Of a stretch of 9,340 nt of DNA, positions 1 to 6,006 are shown piece after piece. A model generated the notes under the pieces. It saw nothing but the letters and a program-made list of their open reading frames with translations, had not been told where the DNA came from and did not search any database. Positions within the stretch are counted from its first letter, which is position 1; each line of letters begins with the position of its first letter. Both the position numbers and the translations under genes were made by a program. Source of the DNA: Synechococcaceae cyanobacterium RL_1_2 (lineage in GTDB: Bacteria > Cyanobacteriota > Cyanobacteriia > Cyanobacteriales > JAAUPO01); NCBI GenBank assembly GCA_012033095.1, contig JAAUPO010000049.1, positions 1-9,340 of the forward strand, given 5' to 3'.

Positions 1-200
1 AAAATCTCCATTGCCGACGCACCGACAAAGCAGTAAAGGTTCCATACGTTTTTCGTAAGAAACTTTGAATTTAAAATTAACAGTTAATTTAACAGTTGAG
101 TTCACTTTGGACTCTAATACTGGTGCAAGGCGTTTAAGGCTCTAATTTCCACAGTTACCGCCAACTTTAATCTACCGAATCCCATCATTTTAAAGTGTCA
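1..200. other. Left-edge non-coding stretch upstream of the DUF4126 gene
   Basis: No gene can be supported here. Short open stretches run in from the left edge: one stops at TAA 34-36 (ending IADAPTKQ) and another at TAA 56-58. Either could be the last codons of an upstream gene, but they are too short to identify. Around 78-98 the motif TTAACAGTT occurs twice in tandem-like spacing. A TAATAC hexamer at 115-120 could be a -10 box for the following gene, but no matching -35 is seen at a normal distance. Confidence 0.35.
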
Positions 201-763
201 ATGTTAATCGGCATTCTCGCTAGCCTTTCTGCTGCTGCCGCCAGTGCTTTGAGAATTGGTTTACCCCTACTCATGATTGGTTTGCTCTACACGGATGATC
301 TTTGGAACCAAGTGCCTATCATGGCTTGGATTCATCCCCAAGTTGTATTAGGGGTACTGACTAGTTGGTCTCTGTTTGAGCTGTTAGGTTCAAAAAAACT
401 ATTGGGGCAAGAATTGTTCAAATTGTGCAACTGGTGTTTAGCCCTTTAATTGGCGGCATTATGGCCGTTACGGTCATTAAATTACTCCACACGCAAACGG
501 ATTATCCGTGGGTAATTGCGATCGTGGGAGGATGTTTAGCCCTAGTAATTAAATTAGTACAGGTGGGTTGGTTTTTTCGACTCAGGGGCATTCCTCTATG
601 GTGGGTAATTCTAGAAGATCTCCTTTGTGTTTTATTAGTTATGTTTGCCTTTGAAGCACCCAAGGAAGGGGGCATCATTGCCATGTTACTGCTGTGGATT
701 GCTTTGCGTAGCTCCACGGAATGGCGACACTGGTACACCGGGCATCAATCCCATGAATGTTAG
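201..763 (+). pseudogene. DUF4126-family membrane protein, one frameshift
   Basis: The first frame runs to a stop at 447-449 and the second, from about 410, runs to the stop at 763. Inserting one base after 410 (CAA-GA becoming CAA-XGA) joins them and changes the ending LFKLCNWCLAL into RIVQIVQLVFSPLIGG, which then flows into the second half. The repaired protein is about 187 residues with several hydrophobic segments. It starts with a small-residue-rich segment (LASLSAAAASALRIGLPLL), continues through VVLGVLTSWSLFELL, and ends in a membrane segment before a short polar tail. This resembles the cyanobacterial DUF4126 family, whose function is unknown to me. ATG at 201 is preferred to GTG at 195 because the hydrophobic start fits; no Shine-Dalgarno is seen. 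Family assignment is from recalled sequence pattern. The break may be a sequencing error or a recent mutation. Confidence 0.72.
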
Positions 764-1270
764 AACCAGGGCATTAGGACATTGAAGGTTACCACAATAA
801 TTGCTAGTTAAAAAGTTCCTCCCTCTTTGATTTCGACGGAAAAATAAGGCGTTGGTTAATTTAGGGATGAATTTAAAAATGGATCGGTTTTAAAATCTCG
901 CTAAATATAGTCAATTTAATTTAGTATGGGATAATTGTTTCTTGTTATGGAATACTTTCAGCTCTATTTATTTCCCGTAATTATTCAAAAAAACTATATA
1001 CTTCTTTAAAAAGTTTGGTAGTGTTAAAGCTGTAAGGATATTTATAGCCAGGACAATTGAGTATCAAGGGGTTTAATCTTCCTACTCCCTACTTGTATAG
1101 GCATACCAAAAGTTTTACCTAAACTTTCATCTTTTGTTCAATTAACTTCGTCGAATTGGTCAACGTTGGTAATCTCAAGTTTTATCCTTGATGACAGCCA
1201 TAGCACCTTTAACGATGGGGTTAGCATTAGTTGTGTCTAAGGCGGAGTATGGTGGAAGTGAAGATTGTGC
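764..1270. other. Convergent intergenic region, 507 bp
   Basis: This lies between the 3' ends of the DUF4126 gene (+) and the DUF1825 gene (-). It is AT-rich, contains no CGATCG site and holds one complete 93-bp repeat element (906-998). A short open frame from ATG 1191 to a stop near 1318 overlaps the DUF1825 gene antisense and is not convincing. I see no clear rho-independent terminator, although the repeat's own hairpin and T-run could end transcripts from the minus-strand gene. Confidence 0.5.
906..998 (-). mobile_element. 93-bp MITE-like repeat, copy 1
   Basis: The element begins TATAGTCAATTT and ends AAAAACTATA. Its two ends form an imperfect inverted repeat of about 26 bp (18 of 26 positions match), both starting TATAGT and closing with GGGA. 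It is 93 bp long, has no coding capacity, and is flanked by TA-rich sequence, as expected for a TA-targeting IS630/Tc1-mariner-type MITE (family inference). Copies 2 (4145-4237) and 3 (9207-9299) lie in the opposite orientation and have exactly the same length. Copy 1 differs from copy 2 at 5 of 93 positions by hand alignment. Confidence 0.85.
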
Positions 1271-1588
1271 TTATTCTTTAATCTCAGCTTTCATGCGGTC
1301 TAGGGTTTGGTGCATTTGATCAAACATTTGTTGGGGGGTAATACCAAATTGGTTGAGCTGGGTTTTTAATTGCTCAACACTCATTTTGGCCATGAAATCT
1401 TCCGAGAGTTCAAACCGTTTCATAAAAATTTGGTAGCGGCCCATTAACTCTTCCATCTGGTCAATGAACATTTTTTTGCCTTCACGATCGAACTTGCCAT
1501 AGCTACCCCCTAACTGCACCAGGGATTGATAGTCTTGGAAAAGTTGTTGGGCTTCCTGTTGTACGATTTCTGAATCAAAGAAACTCAT
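1271..1588 (-). CDS. DUF1825 family protein
   Basis: This is an intact 105-residue soluble protein, with no signal peptide or membrane segment. It starts MSFFDSEIVQQEAQQLF and contains the blocks YGKFDREGKKMFIDQMEEL (about residues 30-48), RYQIFMKRFELSEDFMAKMS (about 51-70) and QFGITPQQMFDQM (about 80-92). These match the cyanobacterial DUF1825 family along its full length. The sequence is highly helical and charged, consistent with a small all-alpha protein. Function is unknown to me. It reads away from the TM2 gene across a 129-bp divergent spacer and towards the DUF4126 gene. No Shine-Dalgarno is visible before ATG (1586-1588), which is common in cyanobacteria. No frame damage is seen. Confidence 0.9.
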   Translation of the reverse strand: MSFFDSEIVQQEAQQLFQDYQSLVQLGGSYGKFDREGKKMFIDQMEELMGRYQIFMKRFELSEDFMAKMSVEQLKTQLNQFGITPQQMFDQMHQTLDRMKAEIKE

Positions 1589-1717
1589 AGCTATTGCTGG
1601 AAATAGGGGATTAATTTAGTTGATATTGATCCTAAACTAGGCAAAAGTGATGAAGCAATACGGTTTTCCCTATCTATTCTAACGTAGGATTAAGTTGAAT
1701 AAACTAATTTTTTGTTT
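1589..1717. promoter_or_regulatory. Divergent intergenic spacer (DUF1825 / TM2)
   Basis: This 129-bp AT-rich spacer must hold the start signals of both flanking genes, because neither has a gene upstream in its own direction. No convincing -35/-10 pair could be assigned on either strand and neither start codon has a Shine-Dalgarno. The call rests on position only. Confidence 0.4.
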
Positions 1718-2107
1718 ATGGCTCCCTTTCTTACCCCATGGCATCGGCAACCTAAAAGCCGTACGATCGCGATTATGACAGCTTTAATTGGTAGCGTTAC
1801 ACCGATCGCGGGCATCCACAAACTATATCTTGGTCAATATACCTGGGGCATCATTTATTTTTTATTGGATACCACCCCCATTCCCAGGATTGCCTGCGCG
1901 ATCGAAGCCGTTTGGTATTTAGTTCAAGGGTCAGACCAATTTAACGAGCATTTTAAAGCACCAGAACCTAGCTCTTCCGCTTCAACATTAACCCAGATCA
2001 ATATCCCCAATCAAATTCGAGATTTAGAACAATTAAGGCTGGAAGGTCTGATCACAGAGTACGAGTTTGAGCAAAAACGCCGGCAATTATTGGAGAAAAT
2101 TCAGTAA
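1718..2107 (+). CDS. TM2-domain small membrane protein with SHOCT-like tail
   Basis: This is a 129-residue protein. After a short basic N-terminus (residues 1-16) come two hydrophobic segments (about 17-33 and 43-68) joined by GIHKLYLGQYTWG, which carries the GxHxxYLG signature of the TM2 fold (PF05154). A polar, Ser/Pro-rich linker (about 80-99) follows. The last 30 residues contain RDLEQLRLEGLITEYEFEQK, typical of a SHOCT-like helical hairpin (L..L...G.IT..EFE.KK). TM2-SHOCT proteins are widespread and mostly uncharacterised, so no substrate or partner can be named. ATG 1718 is chosen over TTG 1712, which would add only two residues. It may share transcription with lepA 100 bp downstream, but a dyad lies between them. 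Confidence 0.85.
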   Translation: MAPFLTPWHRQPKSRTIAIMTALIGSVTPIAGIHKLYLGQYTWGIIYFLLDTTPIPRIACAIEAVWYLVQGSDQFNEHFKAPEPSSSASTLTQINIPNQIRDLEQLRLEGLITEYEFEQKRRQLLEKIQ

Positions 2108-2153
2108 CCATGGCATCGCCCCCAATTAGATAGCAACCCAGCGGATGTAAGTT

Positions 2154-2173
2154 ATATTTAGATCACTAAATAT
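2154..2173 (+). promoter_or_regulatory. Perfect 8-bp dyad upstream of lepA
   Basis: ATATTTAG, a 4-base spacer ATCA, then CTAAATAT form a perfect inverted repeat 35 bp before the lepA start. It could be a protein-binding operator, part of the lepA promoter region, or a weak hairpin ending the TM2 transcript; it is followed by TTTCTTC rather than a clean T-run. It does not fit the NtcA consensus GTA-N8-TAC. Confidence 0.4.
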
Positions 2174-2207
2174 TTCTTCATTTCTTCAAATCTAGGTTCT
2201 CTTCTTT

Positions 2208-4015
2208 ATGACTGACGTACCTGTCTCTCGTATTCGTAATTTTTCGATCATTGCCCACATTGACCACGGTAAATCTACCCTGGCCGATCGCATGTTGCAG
2301 ATGACTGGAACCGTTGCCGATCGCGAAATGAAGGAACAGTTTTTAGACAATATGGATCTAGAGCGGGAACGGGGCATCACCATCAAACTCCAAGCCGCCC
2401 GCATGAACTACATCGCTAAAAATGGTGAAAAATACGTCATCAATTTAATTGACACTCCGGGCCACGTAGATTTTTCCTATGAAGTATCTCGATCCTTGGC
2501 AGCCTGTGAAGGGGCGTTACTGGTGGTGGACGCATCCCAGGGGGTAGAGGCCCAAACCCTAGCGAATGTATTTTTGGCCCTTGAAAATGATTTAGAAATT
2601 ATTCCTGTTTTAAATAAAATTGATTTACCCGGAGCGGAACCAGAGCGGGTTGCTACGGAAATTGAAGAGGTGGTGGGTTTGGATTGCACTGATATTATCC
2701 ATGCCTCCGCTAAAGCTGGCATTGGTGTGATTGATATTTTAGAATCGATCGTCAAATTAGTTCCTCCCCCGCAGATACGACGGAACAACCCCTCCGAGCC
2801 TTGATTTTTGATAGTTATTACGATGCTTACCGGGGAGTAATTGTTTACTTTCGGGTGGTGGATGGCAGTTTTAGACGGGGCGATCGAGTGAGGTTGATGG
2901 CTTCCGGGAAAGAGTACGAGGTAGATGAAATTGGGGTTTTGTCCCCCACCCAGGTACAGGTGGATGAACTCCATGCAGGGGAAGTAGGTTACTTTGCGGC
3001 GGCCATTAAAACCGTAGAAGATGCCAGGGTCGGAGACACCATTACCCTCGTTAAAAATCCAGCACCGGAAGCCTTGCCCGGATATACCGAAGCCAAACCA
3101 ATGGTATTTTGTGGGTTATTTCCCATCGATGCGGATGAGTATGAAGAACTCAAAGAAGCCCTCGAAAAGCTCAAACTCAATGATGCGGCCCTATCCTATG
3201 AACCAGAAACTTCCAGTGCCATGGGCTTTGGCTTTAGATGTGGGTTTCTAGGCCTGTTACATATGGAAATTGTTCAGGAACGCTTAGAGCGGGAATACGA
3301 TCTGAGTTTGATTGCCACTGCTCCTTCCGTGATTTATCGGGTGAAAACCATCGATGGGAAAACAGAGGAAATCGATAACCCTAGCCAATTGCCCGATCCC
3401 CAAAAACGGGAATACATTGAAGAGCCCTATATCAAAATTGAAATTATTACCCCAGAGGAATTTGTCGGCACCCTTATGGAACTCTGCCACGATCGCCGGG
3501 GGGTGTTTCAAGATATGAAATATTTCAGCCATAACCGTACGGCCCTAATTTATGAGCTGCCGTTGGCGGAAGTGGTAACAGACTTTTTCGATCAAATGAA
3601 ATCTCGATCGCGGGGTTATGCCAGCATGGAATACCATGTGATTGGCTATCGTCGTGATCACCTGGTGCGCCTTGATATCCTTGTCAACGGCGATCGCGTG
3701 GATTCCCTTGCCATGATTGTCCACCGGGATAAGGCCTATAATGTGGGCCGTAGCATGACCCAAAAGCTCAAGGAACTGATTCCCCGTCATCAATTTAAAA
3801 TTCCCATCCAAGCTGCGATCGGGGGCAAAATCATCGCCGCTGAACATATTTCCGCCCTCCGTAAAAACGTCTTAGCCAAATGTTACGGTGGGGACATTTC
3901 CCGGAAGAAAAAGCTACTGCAAAAACAAGCGAAGGGTAAAAAACGGATGAAATCCATTGGGACTGTAGATGTACCCCAGGAAGCTTTCATGGCAGTTCTG
4001 AAGCTAAAGGATTAG
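2208..4015 (+). pseudogene. lepA: Elongation factor 4 (LepA), one frameshift
   Basis: LepA/EF4 is a ribosome-dependent translational GTPase that acts on the translating ribosome. GTPase motifs are all visible: G1 AHIDHGKST (residues 16-24), G2 RERGITIK (53-60), G3 DTPGH (82-86) and G4 NKID (136-139). The later domains follow, and the EF4-specific C-terminus is present ([19 protein letters not shown], then [10 protein letters not shown]). The frame breaks after CAG 2772-2774 (Q189): the first part ends with a wrong tail and stop at 2802-2804, while the second continues from about 2775. Adding one G after 2774 gives [17 protein letters not shown], the usual domain I/II junction, and a 602-residue protein, a normal LepA length. 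No slippery sequence suggests programmed frameshifting. A sequencing error is the simplest explanation; if real, the product would lack all tRNA/ribosome-contacting domains. Confidence 0.93.
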
Positions 4016-4030
4016 AGTTAATTCCTAAAA

Positions 4031-4059
4031 GATTAGTGTGTAAGTACTAACTACTAATC
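4031..4059 (+). repeat. Hairpin just after lepA
   Basis: GATTAGT (4031-4037) and ACTAATC (4053-4059) are perfect 7-bp inverted arms around a 15-nt loop that contains AGTACT. It begins 16 bp after the lepA stop codon and has no T-run, so it looks like a 3' mRNA-stabilising or attenuating stem rather than the main terminator. Confidence 0.45.
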
Positions 4060-4095
4060 ATCGTCGCCAACGGCAAAAGCTCAATGGCCATAGCT

Positions 4096-4131
4096 TCCCT
4101 CTTTTTCAAAAGGATTGAGAGGGACTTTTTT
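4096..4131 (+). terminator. Rho-independent terminator of lepA
   Basis: TCCCTCT (4096-4102) pairs with AGAGGGA (4118-4124), and the loop contains a second small stem (TTTTC/AAAAG). CTTTTTT follows immediately (4125-4131). A competing pairing between CTCAAT (about 4079-4084) and ATTGAG (4114-4119) is possible. Position about 80 bp after lepA and orientation fit a terminator for that gene. Confidence 0.65.
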
Positions 4132-4144
4132 GATTTTACCGAAA

Positions 4145-4237
4145 TATAATTTTTTTGAATAATTACGGGAAACAAATAGAGCTGAAAGTATTCCATAGCA
4201 AGAAACAACTATCCCATACTAAATCAAATTGACTATA
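4145..4237 (+). mobile_element. 93-bp MITE-like repeat, copy 2
   Basis: This has the same length and ends as copies 1 and 3: it begins TATAATTTTTTTGAATAATT and ends AAATTGACTATA. It sits in the convergent space between lepA and the LysR gene, directly after the lepA terminator. It differs from copy 1 (reverse complement) at 5 positions and from copy 3 at about 16. Position 5 is A instead of G, which breaks one pair of the terminal hairpin. An outer 9-bp inverted repeat, CGAAATATA (4140-4148) with TATATTTCG (4242-4250), surrounds this copy only. Confidence 0.87.
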
Positions 4238-4269
4238 GCTATATATTTCGAGGGATTCCAGCTCCCCCA

Positions 4270-5196
4270 TTAAAAATTAGAGTCATTGGAAAAGTTAATC
4301 ATCGGAGTCTCTTTAGCTTGATCCATTAAAAAGGCTAAAAATGTTTCCGCAATGACGGATAATTGTTTTTGGGCTAGATAGGCGACGTACCAATATCGCT
4401 CGATCGGGAAATGTTGCACATCCAAGATCGTCAGCTCATGGTTAGATAAAGGGGCCAGGGTATGTTTCGATAGTACCGATAGGCCTAATCCCCCCACAAT
4501 GGCTTGTTTAATAGCTTCATTACTACCTAATTCCAGTCTGATTTTAGGCTGAATAGCATAGCGATCAAATAGTTTTTGAGCCGCTTTTCTTGTGCCGGAT
4601 CCTTGTTCCCTTGCAATAAAAGGGTATTGCTCTAATTCCTCGATCGGGATGGATTTGCGATCGGCTAGAGGGTGCTTGTAGTTACCCACCACGACCAACG
4701 GATTATTTAAAAAATTGACAGTTTTAAGCTCAATATCCTTAGGGGGTTGACTCAAAATATATAAATCATCACAGTTTTCTGCCATGCGCTGTTGCATTTT
4801 TTCATGGTTAGTCACCTGTAAAGCCACATCAATGGTGGGATAAAGTTCACAAAAAGACCCCAATAACCTAGGAATAAAGTATTTAGCTGTGGTAATGACC
4901 GCAAGGTTTAATTTCCCCTGTTTTGCCCCCTGTAAATCGGCAATTTTAGATTCAAAATTATCTAAATCCGAAAAAACATTTTGACAGGTATGGAGTAGCT
5001 CCCGTCCGGCTTCGGTCAAATAAAGTTGTTTGCCAATTTGTTCAAACAGGGGCATACCAATACTTTTACTCAGTTGTTTGACTTGGCTGGAAACCGTGGG
5101 TTGAGTAATTGATAATTCATCGGCTGCTTTTGTAAAACTACCGAGGCGAGCGGTGGTTTCAAAGAGTCGTAGTTGATGTAAAGTCGCTGAAATCAC
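4270..5196 (-). CDS. LysR-type regulator, NdhR/CmpR-like
   Basis: From GTG at 5196 this is a 308-residue LysR-family transcription factor. The winged HTH covers about residues 5-64 (TLHQLRLFETTARLGSFTKA, then TQPTVSSQVKQL and LFEQIGKQLYLTEAG). A linker helix follows, then the periplasmic-binding-fold effector domain with AKYFIPRLLGSFCELYPTID, VTNHEKMQQRM, REQGSGTRKA and LELGSNEAIKQAIVGGLGLS. These match my recollection of cyanobacterial NdhR (CcmR) and CmpR, regulators of inorganic-carbon uptake that sense photorespiratory and central metabolites; which of the two it is cannot be settled here. The frame is open further, to ATG 5274, but that extension lies inside a repeat and upstream of a candidate -10 box, and family members begin just before ATLHQL. 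It converges on lepA and diverges from the SLC12-like permease. The sequence is intact. Confidence 0.88.
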   Translation of the reverse strand: MISATLHQLRLFETTARLGSFTKAADELSITQPTVSSQVKQLSKSIGMPLFEQIGKQLYLTEAGRELLHTCQNVFSDLDNFESKIADLQGAKQGKLNLAVITTAKYFIPRLLGSFCELYPTIDVALQVTNHEKMQQRMAENCDDLYILSQPPKDIELKTVNFLNNPLVVVGNYKHPLADRKSIPIEELEQYPFIAREQGSGTRKAAQKLFDRYAIQPKIRLELGSNEAIKQAIVGGLGLSVLSKHTLAPLSNHELTILDVQHFPIERYWYVAYLAQKQLSVIAETFLAFLMDQAKETPMINFSNDSNF

Positions 5197-5239
5197 TCTC
5201 TGAAATTCTCCATTAATAATTAACCAATGAAATGAGTTC

Positions 5240-5248
5240 TTTATACCA
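5240..5248 (-). promoter_or_regulatory. Candidate extended -10 of the LysR gene
   Basis: Read on the minus strand this is TGGTATAAA, an extended -10 (TGn-TATAAA). It would place the transcript start about 36 nt before the GTG start codon at 5196. No good -35 is found at 17-18 bp, as is acceptable for extended -10 promoters. The motif spans the edge of a repeat (5244-5362), so the insertion may have created or changed this promoter. Confidence 0.35.
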
Positions 5249-5362
5249 AATCCGTTGACAGATGCTATGGCCAAAAGCTTTCCCTAATCCCCCTAACCAT
5301 GGGGAACAAGATAGAAGAAATAATTTGGGTTTTATCTGTAGTAGCAATTTTAAAGTTTGGTA
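5244..5362. repeat. Possible MITE-like repeat with TACCAAA ends
   Basis: TACCAAA (5244-5250) and TTTGGTA (5356-5362) form short inverted ends, extended to ATACCAAA/TTTGGTAT if one flanking base is included, with TTA on both outer sides (5241-5243, 5363-5365). The interior has a C-rich/G-rich dyad (CCCCC near 5289, GGGG near 5301). Similar ATACCAAATCC ends occur in repeats of other cyanobacteria as I recall. The inverted ends are short, so this is tentative. Confidence 0.35.
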
Positions 5363-5539
5363 TTACTGTCTTAGAATTGAAAATAATCAATGCAAACCAT
5401 ATTAGCTATACACCTTAATCTATGTCAAGCCCCAAGCAAAGGCCTTTTCCATGGTAATAATGGCCCATTTCCTGGGTAATTTTCTGTAACCAAACAGGCG
5501 CAGTCCATGGATGGGAGCAGTTGATCGGGCTATTAATTA
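5363..5539. other. Gene-free stretch between repeats
   Basis: No gene is visible in this part of the divergent LysR/permease spacer. A single TCAATG (5387-5392) resembles one half of the NdhR-type site as I recall it, but its partner is missing. GGGCTA (5527-5532) and TAGCCC (5538-5543) form a 6-bp hairpin with loop TTAAT at the right edge, where the next mobile element has inserted. Confidence 0.4.
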
Positions 5540-5546
5540 GCCCATT

Positions 5547-5919
5547 AGGACTTACGCCTTAGAGGGGGACAAACTACTTCTATCGTTTATATAACAACGG
5601 TTTCAGCGATTAAATTATCAGAACAATAAAACGGCTTTTTCTACATCATGGCTTCCGTATTAATGGCAAAATCCTTGGAAAGGCTTATTTTTCGTTAGTC
5701 AAATAATTGTGAGGACAATATCCGATCTTCATTCTTAACACACATCAAATACTACAGTTGTTGTTATACAAGGTTTTGATGTCTGTTGTCCCCTTTTAAG
5801 GACTTACGCACAAGCCCCCTAAATCCCCCAAATTTTGGGAACTTGCTTGAACGATTGTTCCCAAACAGCCGCAAACATCATGGTTCCCAGAACAGAATCG
5901 AAATTTTTGTGTAAGTCCT
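5547..5919. mobile_element. 121-bp MITE-like element, interrupted
   Basis: The outer ends are AGGACTTACG (5547-5556, continuing CACAAG at 5809) and TTTTTGTGTAAGTCCT (to 5919), inverted repeats matching at about 13 of 16 positions. GCCCAT flanks it on both sides (5540-5545 and 5920-5925), a likely target duplication of 6 bp or slightly more. The sequence carries no gene and includes a C-rich tract (CCCCCTAAATCCCCC, from 5816). It is split after position 5556 by another element (5557-5801); without it and one duplicated target copy, the element is 121 bp. AGGACTTACGCA ends are, as I recall, common in cyanobacterial insertion sequences; the family is not determined here. Confidence 0.75.
5557..5801. 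mobile_element. 245-bp non-autonomous element nested in another element
   Basis: The ends are CCTTAGAGGGGGACAA (5557-5572) and TTGTCCCCTTTTAAGG (5786-5801), inverted repeats matching at 14 of 16 positions. ACTTACG directly flanks it on both sides (5550-5556 and 5802-5808), a 7-bp target duplication lying inside the terminal repeat of the host element. The identity reads as 11 bp (AGGACTTACGC) because element ends happen to match the flanks. No meaningful reading frame is present, so it is a MITE or a decayed IS remnant. Confidence 0.75.
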
Positions 5920-5946
5920 GCCCATCATTAGGCCCAAGTCGTTAAT

Positions 5947-6006
5947 AGGAGTACCATAACGATGACATTAGAATTTCGCAGTTTAAGGATAGAAAATTTT
6001 CCATGA
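5947..6006 (+). promoter_or_regulatory. Leader with Shine-Dalgarno and 14-codon mini-ORF
   Basis: AGGAG (5947-5951) stands 10 nt before an ATG at 5962, which opens a 14-codon frame (MTLEFRSLRIENFP) ending at TGA 6004-6006. The stop overlaps the permease ATG at 6003 as ATGA, an arrangement that allows translational coupling. Alternatively, a base is missing in AAAATTTT (5993-6000), in which case 5962 would be the permease's true start. A weaker AAGGA stands at 5985-5989 before ATG 6003. Confidence 0.4.

Noticed and set aside
1030..1044. CTGTAAGGATATTTA, also found near 9172 with one change, as part of the 93-bp element
   Set aside because: It is oriented differently relative to the two element copies, and a 14 of 15 match is expected by chance in a window this size.
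1191..1318. Small plus-strand frame starting MTAIAPLTMGLALVV
   Set aside because: It is short, ends inside the antisense of the DUF1825 gene, has no recognised family and no ribosome site.
2765..2804. Programmed frameshift in lepA
   Set aside because: There is no slippery heptamer or clear downstream stem at CAG-ATA, and LepA is not known to use recoding.
2477..2974. Long minus-strand open frame opposite lepA
   Set aside because: It is a shadow of the conserved lepA coding strand, with no recognisable protein pattern.
4040..4054. NtcA site (GTA-N8-TAC) after lepA
   Set aside because: The spacing between GTA and TAC is nine, not eight, and the place is downstream of a gene.
5387..5392. NdhR-type operator half-site TCAATG
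   Set aside because: The second half is absent at the expected spacing; a lone hexamer is expected by chance.
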